DNA of 64,000 nucleotides, from contig NZ_BIME01000001.1 in assembly GCF_004000925.1 (NCBI RefSeq), positions 1,054,001-1,118,000 of the forward strand, read 5' to 3'. Below the pieces are notes generated by a model. It saw nothing but the letters and a program-made list of their open reading frames with translations. It was not told where the DNA came from and did not search any database. This DNA comes from Paenibacillus illinoisensis NBRC 15959. GTDB lineage: Bacteria > Bacillota > Bacilli > Paenibacillales > Paenibacillaceae. The position numbers and the translations under genes were made by a program. Below are positions 43,581 to 51,937 of this stretch, one piece after another (positions within the stretch are counted from its first letter, which is position 1; each line of letters starts with the position of its first letter).

Positions 43581-45029
43581 TTAACTGCCTTGTTTTCCTT
43601 CATCCGATGTTGCTACGCAAGCTGCTCCTTCAACAAACGGCAGTGTTGTCTCTACACTGACTACCGAGTCAGAGCCTTTGGCTGCGGCTCCCGGCACTCT
43701 GTAGACCGATACATCAATGGCTTCGATCGCCACCTCTTCAGGCTTCTCCAGTTGAGGAACCCATTGATATGGAACCCGATAAGAACGATAAACCATATTG
43801 GTATTACGCCCATCCTTGTATGGAGAAATATATTCCCACACCAGCTCATGCTCTGCTGTAACTTCAAACAATCGGCCATTGGACCCTTCGGTGATCAACG
43901 TGTTACCGTTAGGCAAGCGCTGGGCTGAGCTAATATATGGGCTGTAGAATTTATAAGAATCGGTTGGAACGGAAAAGCCAGCTTCGGCAGAGGTATATTG
44001 CCACACAACCTCCAGTGTCAACGGGTCAATCTCAAGTACGCGTGAATGATCACGGACCGCGTGTTTCAAGCCATATGGAGAAGCCGGATTCGGAAGACCA
44101 TAACCTGCCCATCCTCCATTATCAAACACCAGCAGATTGCCCTCGCCCGGCAGTCCTTGTGGAATGATATGCGCATGATGCTGACCGATAATGGTGCCGA
44201 TATGCTTCGCTTCAGGAGAGGAATAATCCGGGCCGAGTTTCCAAACAATTTTGCCGCTCTGTCTGTCCGTAATGGCAATAATGTTGGCTTCTCTGGCATC
44301 CCATATGATGTTATCCGGGTTAAAGCGCTCGTCTCCCGCTTCATAGAACCGGTTGGGGCCAACATAGGAAGCCGAGTTAATATGCAGCCAATCACCTACA
44401 CCCCCACCAAGGTGACCAAATGAACGCGTATTCGGGTCACGGTACAATACATTGCGTGCAGCCTCGTCAAAGCCCAGTTCTTCAAAATGCTCGTTCGGAA
44501 GCCATTCCCACAACACATTGCCTTCCCAATCCACTTCAATAATGGCATCATCAAGCAAAGGTTTATCCGAGATTTGCGGATTGCTTACGTTTTTGTGCGC
44601 CAGGATCAGTGTCTTGCCACCCTGTGTTTTCGGAGCAAGACCAGGAGCATAATACCCTACCGGATTGCCCTCACGCTGATAATCATGGTGCTGGCGGGCG
44701 TACCACAATGGTTCGTATCCCGGATCTTCAATATGTTCGTAGCTATTGTATTTCCACACGATGTTGCCATCCCAGTCCACCTGAACCAGGTCCACATTAT
44801 CCTGAATACCGAACTTTGGATCTCTTCTGCCCGTGCTACCCAGCACATAACCTCCGGGGAAAATCTTAGCCGGAAATCCGAGCAGTCCTTTCCAGAGGTG
44901 AACTTCCTTCCCGTTCATATCAATTAATACAACGCCTTCTTCACCTGCCTGGTACACGGTGTAACCACCCCAAGCCTTTTCCGGATTATACAGCGTTGCT
45001 CCCGTTGGATAAATTGTTGAGTGTCCCAT
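43581..45029 (-). CDS. Arylsulfate sulfotransferase (ASST family), no signal peptide
   Basis: 482 residues. Family features recur along a beta-propeller: GHSTIYPTGATLYNPEKAWG at the start, LIDMNGKEVHLWKG, DWDGNIVWKYNSYEHIED, YARQHHDYQREGNPVGYYAP, IIGQHHAHIIPQG and ARVEID-like VLEIDPLTLEVVWQYTS. ASST moves sulfate from one phenol ester to another phenol through a sulfo-histidine, without PAPS; several His-rich loops (RQHHDY, GQHHAH) are candidates. E. coli AssT is periplasmic, but this one has no signal peptide or membrane span, so it should be cytoplasmic. Start ATG 45029 matches the family; ATG 45038 sits too near the ribosome site. Second gene of the operon. Confidence 0.87.
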   Translation of the reverse strand: MGHSTIYPTGATLYNPEKAWGGYTVYQAGEEGVVLIDMNGKEVHLWKGLLGFPAKIFPGGYVLGSTGRRDPKFGIQDNVDLVQVDWDGNIVWKYNSYEHIEDPGYEPLWYARQHHDYQREGNPVGYYAPGLAPKTQGGKTLILAHKNVSNPQISDKPLLDDAIIEVDWEGNVLWEWLPNEHFEELGFDEAARNVLYRDPNTRSFGHLGGGVGDWLHINSASYVGPNRFYEAGDERFNPDNIIWDAREANIIAITDRQSGKIVWKLGPDYSSPEAKHIGTIIGQHHAHIIPQGLPGEGNLLVFDNGGWAGYGLPNPASPYGLKHAVRDHSRVLEIDPLTLEVVWQYTSAEAGFSVPTDSYKFYSPYISSAQRLPNGNTLITEGSNGRLFEVTAEHELVWEYISPYKDGRNTNMVYRSYRVPYQWVPQLEKPEEVAIEAIDVSVYRVPGAAAKGSDSVVSVETTLPFVEGAACVATSDEGKQGS

Positions 45030-45080
45030 CGTTCTCATCTCTCCCTTGGATTGTTAATTTCATTCACTACAGTTCAAGCA

Positions 45081-45638
45081 TTAATAACTGAGATAATTGT
45101 TCTTTCCGGAATTCCCCTTTCGCTTCTGTTCAAGGTCGTTGTCCACAGACGGATCTGTCTCATCTCTCGTGTTGCTCTCGGCAAGCTTCAGCAGTGTATC
45201 TGAGAATCCTTCCAGATTCGCGATCACCCGCTCATACAATTGGCTTTGCTGTTCCAGTTCCGCAGTGGTAAATCCCTCAAACAGAAGCGTGATACATCGG
45301 GCACCGATATTGCTATTGCGGGCATACATCTCCCTACCTTTGGCGGTTATATCGAGCAGGACGGTACGGCGATCGTCTTCCTTGCGTCTGCGGATCGTTA
45401 ATCCCTTTTTCTCCAGCTTGTCAGTCAATGCAGTAATGGCACCCGAAGTGAAATCCAATTGATCGGCCAGGTCCCCGAGCCGCTGTTCTCCTTCACGAAT
45501 GATTTTGTGCAGGATGAGCATACCTGGCAGGCTAATGCCTTCCACCGTTATGCGATCCCGCTCCTTGACGAATCGCCTGACCATCTTGCGGAACAGCCAA
45601 TCCGTTTTCTCCAACGCATCCCAATCACTCTCGTTCAT
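45081..45638 (-). CDS. MarR-family regulator
   Basis: 185 residues. Winged helix: LPGMLILHKIIREGEQRLGD, then LADQLDFTSGAITALTDKLE and KKGLTIRRRKEDDRRTVLLD, the MarR wing. The C-terminal 45 residues are charged and probably disordered. MarR proteins often bind phenols or other aromatic acids, which would suit regulation of an aryl-sulfate system. AGGAGG lies 7 bases before the ATG at 45638. First gene of the operon; 51 bases separate it from the sulfotransferase gene. A terminator-like hairpin lies in its leader. Confidence 0.89.
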   Translation of the reverse strand: MNESDWDALEKTDWLFRKMVRRFVKERDRITVEGISLPGMLILHKIIREGEQRLGDLADQLDFTSGAITALTDKLEKKGLTIRRRKEDDRRTVLLDITAKGREMYARNSNIGARCITLLFEGFTTAELEQQSQLYERVIANLEGFSDTLLKLAESNTRDETDPSVDNDLEQKRKGNSGKNNYLSY

Positions 45639-45678
45639 TTCATTTCCTCCTATCCAACCCAAACGTTAGCAAGTGCGC

Positions 45679-45726
45679 AAAAAGGCTCCCGAAGACATTC
45701 CATATGGAGTAGTCCCGGGAGCCTTT
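45679..45726 (-). terminator. Attenuator-like terminator in the marR operon leader
   Basis: On the minus strand AAGGCTCCCG pairs with CGGGAGCCTT (10 perfect pairs), with the palindrome TCCATATGGA in the loop, followed by TTTTTG. It ends 41 bases before the marR start, in a divergent region with no upstream gene to terminate. So it most likely acts inside the leader. Confidence 0.68.
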
Positions 45727-45802
45727 GGTGGTCCAATCAGCTCGCATCCGTATTCAAATTTATTTCACTGTTCATTTAATGAGTGTTAAAATAATTGAGT
45801 TC

Positions 45803-45832
45803 ATCATATAACCTACTAACCCAACCTGTCAA
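45803..45832 (-). promoter_or_regulatory. Promoter of the marR-sulfotransferase operon
   Basis: Perfect -35 TTGACA (45832-45827) and -10 TATGAT (45808-45803), 18 bases apart on the minus strand. It predicts a leader of about 158 bases holding the hairpin at 45679-45726. No MarR operator dyad was obvious. Confidence 0.58.
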
Positions 45833-45994
45833 GTAAGAATTAAAAGTTATTTATTCTTTTTTTGCCTGTTAGGATTTATTTATGCCATTTTAAGTTTCAC
45901 TTCAGCTTCTCCGGTTAAACTAATCTCAGATCAAAACAACAAGATTAAGCTACGATTCCCTTCGTACTTAAATAGAGAAGCGAGGATGACAAGA

Positions 45995-46402
45995 ATGAAT
46001 ATAAAACGTGTAATGTTTGTGGGTACGATGATTGTAACCATGTCTTTTGCGGGAACCGCCTGGAGCAAATCAGCCATTTCTCCGATCCCCTTGACGGAGT
46101 GGTCCATCGTAAGTCTAAATACCAAAGATGATGACAAGGATGAGCTGCTGACTGCACTGAACCATTCCTCTGAGGAAGATCTGTATCAGGATCTGTATGC
46201 AGGCAAATCACTCAAAACCATTGCAGACGAGAATGATGGAGATTTCAGTCAGGTCGTGGCTTTGCAGGTCAACCAACTCAGGCAGCAGCTGGATGATCGA
46301 CTGGCAAGCGGAAGTATCACCCAAGAGCAATATGAGGCACAACATGCGGAAATCGAACAAATTGTTCTGGAAAGCGCCCGTACCTCTTACGAGTGGGCCT
46401 AA
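45995..46402 (+). CDS. Small secreted protein of unknown function
   Basis: 135 residues. A signal peptide (KRVMFVGTMIVTMSFAGTAW, residues 4-23) is followed by an acidic helical domain. It contains DLYAGKSLKTIADENDGD and LASGSITQEQYEAQHAEIEQ, a pattern found in many secreted bacterial helical-repeat proteins with no known function. Start ATG 45995 has GAGG spaced 9 bases; the ATG at 45986 is too close to that site. Divergent from marR; a single gene. Confidence 0.75.
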   Translation: MNIKRVMFVGTMIVTMSFAGTAWSKSAISPIPLTEWSIVSLNTKDDDKDELLTALNHSSEEDLYQDLYAGKSLKTIADENDGDFSQVVALQVNQLRQQLDDRLASGSITQEQYEAQHAEIEQIVLESARTSYEWA

Positions 46403-46444
46403 ACGTGTACAGATGCGTGTTCATTTATCTTCAAAAATCACGTC

Positions 46445-46468
46445 AAAAAGGAGCGGTTTCCCGCCCCT
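46445..46468 (-). terminator. Terminator of the CapA-GDPD-FAH operon
   Basis: On the minus strand AGGGGCGG pairs with CCGCTCCT (one mismatch) around a GAAA loop, then TTTTTG. It lies 45 bases past the FAH-gene stop. Confidence 0.65.
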
Positions 46469-46512
46469 GAATGGATGACTGTATAATTATAATTCATACG
46501 GAACTTACAGGA

Positions 46513-47145
46513 TTATTTCGCTGCTGCAATGGTACATTTCCCAACGGATTGACCATCCCAGGCGAGCTCAAGCACATCTCCCTCTACGGTTGGTCCCACA
46601 CCCTCCGGTGTCCCGGTAAAGATGATATCGCCTGTACCAAGACCATAGTGATGTCCTACATAATCCACAATGTGTTGAAGGTCAAAAATCATGTTGCGAA
46701 TGTTGCCTCGCTGCACTTCAACACCATTTTTGGTCAGCGTAAAGTCTTTTGCAAGCAAAGCTTCCGTACCGGAAAAGGCCTGAAAACCACTTACAGGTGC
46801 GGAATTTTTGAATCCTTTGGCCGCAGTCCACGGGTGGCCTTTCTTCTTGATGACCGACTGTACATCACGCAGCGTAAAATCAATGCCAAATGCATACGAT
46901 TCGATCAAATCCTCTACAGCAACCCCTGGTTCATAACTCCGGCCGATTTGAACGACCAGTTCAGCTTCATAGTGAACTTCCCCACGGGAAGCAGGTAATT
47001 CAATCGCCTCTCCATTCATGGGTACAACCGCATGCGAAGGCTTCATGAAGATCATTGGTTCGTCCGGAACCGCGTTACCCAGCTCTTCCGCATGAAGTTT
47101 ATAATTGCGTCCTACACAGTATACGTTACGAATCGTTGAGAGCAT
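46513..47145 (-). CDS. Fumarylacetoacetate hydrolase family protein
   Basis: 210 residues, a short FAH-fold hydrolase or isomerase of the YcgM/YisK type. Features: NVYCVGRNYKLHAEELGN, IFMKPSHAVVPMNG, HYEAELVVQIG with the metal-binding Glu residues, GIDFTLRDVQ, AKGFKNSAPVSGF, and FTGTPEGVGPTVEGD. Such enzymes cleave or decarboxylate acyl-pyruvates or oxaloacetate with Mg or Mn. AAAGGTGG lies upstream. Last gene of a run CapA, GDPD, FAH (gaps 34 and 51 bases); there is no obvious pathway link. Confidence 0.9.
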   Translation of the reverse strand: MLSTIRNVYCVGRNYKLHAEELGNAVPDEPMIFMKPSHAVVPMNGEAIELPASRGEVHYEAELVVQIGRSYEPGVAVEDLIESYAFGIDFTLRDVQSVIKKKGHPWTAAKGFKNSAPVSGFQAFSGTEALLAKDFTLTKNGVEVQRGNIRNMIFDLQHIVDYVGHHYGLGTGDIIFTGTPEGVGPTVEGDVLELAWDGQSVGKCTIAAAK

Positions 47146-47196
47146 CGGAATACGACCACCTTTATTGGATTAATTAGCGAATATGGACCCTGATCT

Positions 47197-47940
47197 TTAT
47201 GCCCGATTGCTCGACTTTTGCAATGCCTGATTCCAAGCGTCAGGACGATTCGTGCACAGCATGAGCTCGGGATCAATTGCAGCGAGGCGCTTCATAATGA
47301 TCTTATCATCTACGGTCCAGGCCATGACCTGAATGCCATCGTTCTTCATTTCCTGCATCAGTGATTTGTCCATGTTGGTGTAACCGATCGATAGGAACCC
47401 GCATTGCAGCTGACGAAGTCTCGCTAATAGATCTCCTGGACGTGCATCAATAATGAGACCTGTAGTGATTTCGGGTGCAAGTTTTTTGGATTCAGTCAGA
47501 GCAGCAGGTTCAAAGGAAGTGAAAACGACTTCGTCTTGCATATTTCTTTTTCGTACTTCCTCAATAACGGCTGCCGGCAACCCCGGATACATGTCTCCCT
47601 GTGTTTTCAGCTCAATGTTCAGACGTACTTTGCCCTTGCAGCTGTCCAACACTTCGCTCAGAGCCGGTACGCGTTCCCCCGCATAGGCCTTGGACTTCCA
47701 GCTCCCTGCATCCAGCTTCTGAATATCAGACCAGTTGGTCTCCCGTACAAGCCCTTCTCCATTCGTCGTCCGGTTGAACGAAAAGTCATGAATGACTACA
47801 GGCACGCCATCGCGGGACAATTGCACGTCCAGTTCGATCCAAGTTACATAAGGCTGCTCCATGGCCAGCTGAAAAGCTGCCATCGTATTCTCAGGTGCTG
47901 TGGAAGAAAATCCACGGTGTGCTACACATAGGTTACTCAT
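47197..47940 (-). CDS. Glycerophosphodiester phosphodiesterase
   Basis: 247 residues. GDPD TIM barrel: CVAHRGFSSTAPENTMAAF (His and Arg of the active site), ELDVQLSRDGVPVVIHDFSF with the metal-binding Glu, Asp and His, LNIELKTQG, VMAWTVDD and CTNRPD at the end. It hydrolyses glycerophosphodiesters to glycerol 3-phosphate and an alcohol, in lipid or teichoic-acid turnover. No signal peptide, so cytoplasmic. ATG 47940 has AAGGAG spaced 9; the upstream ATG at 47967 has none. Confidence 0.93.
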   Translation of the reverse strand: MSNLCVAHRGFSSTAPENTMAAFQLAMEQPYVTWIELDVQLSRDGVPVVIHDFSFNRTTNGEGLVRETNWSDIQKLDAGSWKSKAYAGERVPALSEVLDSCKGKVRLNIELKTQGDMYPGLPAAVIEEVRKRNMQDEVVFTSFEPAALTESKKLAPEITTGLIIDARPGDLLARLRQLQCGFLSIGYTNMDKSLMQEMKNDGIQVMAWTVDDKIIMKRLAAIDPELMLCTNRPDAWNQALQKSSNRA

Positions 47941-47974
47941 GTATTCCCACTCCTTAGACGTATTCATTCTTGTA

Positions 47975-49399
47975 TCAGCTTGTTGAAGCTACTCCATTTG
48001 CATCAAACCGAATGCCTGGTGAGAGCTTAGTCATCTGCTCCAATAACAGCTTATTGGCTTCACCTATCATTGGAATGGCCTGACCAAGCCCCGCCTCATA
48101 TGGAATGACCTTCATGCTGCACTTCGCTTCAGCGCTGCATTCTGCCTGAAAAACAGCTGTTTTCCAGGTTTCTTCCGTCGTTGATTTCGAAAAAATAAAA
48201 TTGCCTGTGCTATATGCGATCCACTTGCCCTTATAATACTCTACTCCTTGAAGCACGTGAGGATGCCCACCAATGACGAGATCAGCCCCAGCATCCACAA
48301 ACTCATGTGCCAGTCTGGTCTGGTCATCATTGGGTGTACTGACTCGCTCTTCTCCCCAATGTGCTACCACGATCACAAGATCCGCCTTCTGACGAGCTTC
48401 TTGAATCGCGTTTACCGCCCCTGTAGAATCATAGGTTTCTGCAACACCAGCACGATTCCCTTCCGCTTTCCAGGTCGATTCCGGCACAACCCGGCTGAAG
48501 CCAAGCAGTGCGATCTTAATGCCTTTCCGTTCCAGATAGGCAGGCGCATACGCCTCGTCCCTGTTCATTCCGGCCCCAGTATGCGCAATATCATACTCCT
48601 GAAGGTAGGTTAGTGTGTCGACGAGTCCTTCAACACCCTGATCCAAAATGTGATTGTTGGCCAGATTTACTGCGTCAAATCCGGCAGCAGCCATCGCTGC
48701 CAATGCTTTTGGCGAAGATTTGTAAACAAATGATTTGTTCTCAGCAGCTGACCCACCCAGCGTCACGGGAGTCTCCAGGTTGCCCACGGTCAGATCATCG
48801 TTCTTGAACAGACCGCCAAGCTTGGCATAAGGGTAATCGTAGCCATTCTTATCCAACAATTCGGCCACCTTGCCAGAGAACTGAATATCACCAACAAAAT
48901 TAATGGTTACGTTCTTCCCTGATCCTGTAGGCTGTGGAACCGTTGTTTGGGCTCCGGAACTTTCATTGTCCTTCGGATTTGATGGTTTGGCTGTTCCCGT
49001 CCCTGTTTGTCCTTCTTCGGACCCTTTAACCGACTCCTTACTGCCCGACTCCGTTGTTTCACCGCCGGATGAAACGCTCTCATCTTCAGCAGTTTCTGAC
49101 TCCGGACTGGTTACTTCCATAGAATCTTGTTCTGCATCCGGATCTGCATCTGACTCCGCTTCAGGCGAATCCAACTCATCGCCACCTTTGGCATCCTCCT
49201 GATCCGCAGGTTGTTGCTCTTTTACCACAGCTTCATTTGTCGCCGGCTCCGCTTGCTGTTTCTGCATCTCTGCTGCGTAATATATGCTTACCCCTCCGAT
49301 TGCAGCAATCAGAAACAGATTGATCATCCAGATAATACGTCTGCGTGCACGTTTTTCTTTTTTCTTTTGATTACTTCGATTAGATCTTGGGGGATACAT
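47975..49399 (-). CDS. CapA-family putative metallophosphatase, membrane-anchored
   Basis: 474 residues. A basic start (NQKKKEKRARRR) and one membrane span (IIWMINLFLIAAIGGVSIYY) precede a long acidic Ser/Glu/Gly-rich linker (about residues 50-155). The CapA domain follows: TINFVGDIQFSGK, VGNLETPVTLGG, VNLANNHILDQG, VVAHWGEERVS, VIGGHPHVLQGVE and WIAYSTGNFIF, the calcineurin-like metal ligands. CapA/PgsA takes part in poly-gamma-glutamate export or anchoring, but no pgsB or pgsC is here. The role may be a wall phosphatase instead. GAGGAGCTGCCT precedes the ATG. Confidence 0.9.
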   Translation of the reverse strand: MYPPRSNRSNQKKKEKRARRRIIWMINLFLIAAIGGVSIYYAAEMQKQQAEPATNEAVVKEQQPADQEDAKGGDELDSPEAESDADPDAEQDSMEVTSPESETAEDESVSSGGETTESGSKESVKGSEEGQTGTGTAKPSNPKDNESSGAQTTVPQPTGSGKNVTINFVGDIQFSGKVAELLDKNGYDYPYAKLGGLFKNDDLTVGNLETPVTLGGSAAENKSFVYKSSPKALAAMAAAGFDAVNLANNHILDQGVEGLVDTLTYLQEYDIAHTGAGMNRDEAYAPAYLERKGIKIALLGFSRVVPESTWKAEGNRAGVAETYDSTGAVNAIQEARQKADLVIVVAHWGEERVSTPNDDQTRLAHEFVDAGADLVIGGHPHVLQGVEYYKGKWIAYSTGNFIFSKSTTEETWKTAVFQAECSAEAKCSMKVIPYEAGLGQAIPMIGEANKLLLEQMTKLSPGIRFDANGVASTS

Positions 49400-49497
49400 A
49401 GGCAGCTCCTCTTCTTCTACAGCAATCCTTTATCATTATATCAGGCATATCCTGGATTTCCATCATTCAATTCACTTGTAAATAAATATCCTGCATG

Positions 49498-49550
49498 AAA
49501 AAAGCTGCCTCTCCTACAGAATGAATTCATTCCGCAGGAAAGGCAGCCTT
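49498..49550 (-). terminator. hemEHY operon terminator
   Basis: On the minus strand AAGGCTGCCT/AGGCAGCTT, continued by TCCT/AGGA and GAATGAATTCATTC in the apex, followed by T6. A very long stem. Confidence 0.88.
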
Positions 49551-49562
49551 ATATTGGCTGCA

Positions 49563-50987
49563 TTAGTGCACAGCCAGCTTTTGAACTGCCTGAAGCGACA
49601 TTTCTTTTGCCTGTTTGATACAGTCCGGCAAACCTACTCCTTCATAACCAGCACCAGCAATGTAAACACCCGGCAGCTTACTGCCTAGTTCCTCACGCAG
49701 TGCTGCAATATGCTGAAGATGGCCTACGGGATACTGCGGCATGGATTTGCGTAGGCGGGTAATCTCCGAGAAGATCGGAACGGCCTCTACACCCATCGTT
49801 TCCCGCAGATCCTTGAGCACCAGAGCCGTCAGCGCATCATCGGGAAGTTCTACATTTTGCTCGTCTCCGGAGCGGCCGACGTAACAACGCAGCAGCACTT
49901 TGTCATCCGGACTGGTGTGCAGCCATTTGGTCGATGTCCAGGTACAGGCTGTAATATTCCGCCCTTCCTTGCGTGGAACGAGGAAGCCTGAACCATCAAA
50001 TACATGTTCAATATCCTTTTTCTCAAAAGCAAGGACTACATTGGCTACAGATACGTAATTAATTGCATCCAGCGCAGAGGTGTCCACATGCGGTTTGAGC
50101 AGTTCAGATGCCACATACGTCGGGACTGTAACAATCACGTCATCCGCTTCAATACGCTCCCCGTTATTGAGCTGCACACTGTACCTCGTTTGACCACCTT
50201 GCTGAACATCCAATGATAGAACAGACGTATTCAGGCGTTGGTCCACATCCTGCATATCGTGAACCAAGGCGTGAACAAGACTCTGAAGTCCTTGGCGAAA
50301 ATTCAAGAACGCACTTTTCTTCGTTCCCGTATGTGTCTCTGCAGGTTTACGACCTGTCATCATGCCGCGGATCAGACTACCATAATCCCGTTCCACTTCA
50401 CCGAATTGCGGGAATGTCGCCTGAAGACTCAGACGACGCATATCCCCGGCATAAATACCGGCAAGCAGAGGCTCGGTCAGGTTTTCAAGCACCTCCGGAC
50501 CGAGACGCCGTTCAATCATGTAACCGAGGGATTCATCTTCCGCGCTACGGCGCGGTGGAATAAAGAAATCCATCAACGCGCGCAGCTTCCCTGCCGGAGA
50601 AACCAGGCCACTTCTCAGAAACGGCTTCAACTCTGTTGGTATTCCGAGCACAAGTCCAGCAGGCATGGGGTGAAGCTTGCCCCGCTGCATAATATACGTT
50701 TTTTTGGATTCCGGATTTTGGCTTACCAGTTCATGATCAATTTCCAATTCCTTGGCGAGATCAATCATGGCAGTTTTGCGAGCCAGGAATGAATCTGGGC
50801 CTTTTTCAATGACAAACCCATCCCGGTGCAGCGTCTCAATCATTCCACCCATGGACGAACTTTTTTCAATCAGTGTAATTTGCGGTTCAATCCCGGCTTC
50901 CCGGTAATGCTTCCGAATATAAAATGCCGCGCTGAGGCCCGTCAGGCCTCCACCAACGACAACAACACGACGTTTCTGGTCTTCCAT
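49563..50987 (-). CDS. hemY: Coproporphyrinogen/protoporphyrinogen oxidase
   Basis: 474 residues. FAD-linked oxidase of haem synthesis. In Gram-positives the HemY/CgoX enzyme oxidises coproporphyrinogen III to coproporphyrin III before iron insertion. FAD-binding VVVVGGGLTGLSAAFYI at the start, IEKSSSMGGMIETLH, FVIEKGPDSFLARK, LTEPLLAGIYAGD and VYIAGAGYEGVGLPDC near the C-terminus. The ATG at 50987 overlaps the hemH stop as TAATG, so translation is coupled; the longer frame to 51011 lies inside hemH. Third gene of hemEHY. Confidence 0.93.
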   Translation of the reverse strand: MEDQKRRVVVVGGGLTGLSAAFYIRKHYREAGIEPQITLIEKSSSMGGMIETLHRDGFVIEKGPDSFLARKTAMIDLAKELEIDHELVSQNPESKKTYIMQRGKLHPMPAGLVLGIPTELKPFLRSGLVSPAGKLRALMDFFIPPRRSAEDESLGYMIERRLGPEVLENLTEPLLAGIYAGDMRRLSLQATFPQFGEVERDYGSLIRGMMTGRKPAETHTGTKKSAFLNFRQGLQSLVHALVHDMQDVDQRLNTSVLSLDVQQGGQTRYSVQLNNGERIEADDVIVTVPTYVASELLKPHVDTSALDAINYVSVANVVLAFEKKDIEHVFDGSGFLVPRKEGRNITACTWTSTKWLHTSPDDKVLLRCYVGRSGDEQNVELPDDALTALVLKDLRETMGVEAVPIFSEITRLRKSMPQYPVGHLQHIAALREELGSKLPGVYIAGAGYEGVGLPDCIKQAKEMSLQAVQKLAVH

Positions 50988-51937
50988 TACACATCCGACC
51001 CTTGCTGCCACTGGCTAATGATGACGTCACTTAACGTCTCCATATAGAGAGGATCACTGTTGAGCGAATCGATCCGCATTAGGCGCATGTCAATCTCCTT
51101 GGCAATCGCTTTGGCCTCAATATCCAGATCATAGAGTACTTCAAGATGATCAGAGACGAACCCAATGGGTGCAACCAGCACATCCTCAATCTGTTCCCGG
51201 GACAGTTCCTGAAGTGTGTCCAAAATATCCGGACCAAGCCACGGTTCAGCCGTACGTCCAGCACTTTGCCATGTAAATTGCCAGTTGCTAATACCTACAC
51301 GTGATGCAATGACTTCGGAGGTTTCAAGCAATTGCTGCGGATAAGGATCACCTAGACTTACGATCCGCTCAGGCAAGCTGTGTGCACTGAACAAGACTCG
51401 TACATCCCCACGCTTCGCACCAGCCTCTTCGAATTCATCCAGCTTGGCACTGACACGGGAAGAGAGAGCCTGGATCAGCTTAGGATGCAGGTGGTAGCTC
51501 TCAACAAATGTCATTTGAATTCCAAGTTCCTCTGCTTTTTCACGAGCACGCTTGATGTAGCTGCCCACACTCATTGTGGAATAGTGAGGAGCAAGTACAA
51601 CACCGATTGCTGTCTGAATTCCGTCCTTCGCCATCTGTTCCACACCATCTTCAATAAATGGATGAGCATGCTTCAGACCTTGATAACAACGGAACTCCAC
51701 TCCGTTCGTACGTTCATCCTGGCTCAGCGTCTCTTGCAGAGCCTTAACCTGATTATCGGTATTTTCACGAAGCGGGAAAACGCCCCCAACGATAGCCTCA
51801 TACCGATCCGTCAGTTCCTTCAGTTGTTCCGGCTCAGGCGGACGTCCTCTACGAATATGTGTGTAGTACGCTTCAATACTTTCCATATTTTCAGGTGTGC
51901 CATAAGACATCACCAGTACACCTACGGTATTAGTCAT
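50987..51937 (-). CDS. hemH: Ferrochelatase (coproporphyrin type)
   Basis: 316 residues. Inserts Fe2+ into coproporphyrin III. Family signatures: VLVMSYGTPENMESIEAYYT, RRGRPPEPEQLKELTDRYE, LAPHYSTMSVGSY, VLFSAHSLPERIV with the catalytic His, FTWQSAGRTAEPWLGPD and PIGFVSDHLEVLYDLDIEA. The sequence is that of the soluble Bacillales type, without the long C-terminal membrane anchor. It overlaps hemE by 8 bases and hemY by one, a tight operon. Confidence 0.95.
   Translation of the reverse strand: MTNTVGVLVMSYGTPENMESIEAYYTHIRRGRPPEPEQLKELTDRYEAIVGGVFPLRENTDNQVKALQETLSQDERTNGVEFRCYQGLKHAHPFIEDGVEQMAKDGIQTAIGVVLAPHYSTMSVGSYIKRAREKAEELGIQMTFVESYHLHPKLIQALSSRVSAKLDEFEEAGAKRGDVRVLFSAHSLPERIVSLGDPYPQQLLETSEVIASRVGISNWQFTWQSAGRTAEPWLGPDILDTLQELSREQIEDVLVAPIGFVSDHLEVLYDLDIEAKAIAKEIDMRLMRIDSLNSDPLYMETLSDVIISQWQQGSDV

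Noticed and set aside
45639..45796. Leader peptide (ATG at 45804) for ribosome-mediated attenuation of the marR operon
   Set aside because: That ATG lies inside the -10 element, upstream of the inferred transcription start.
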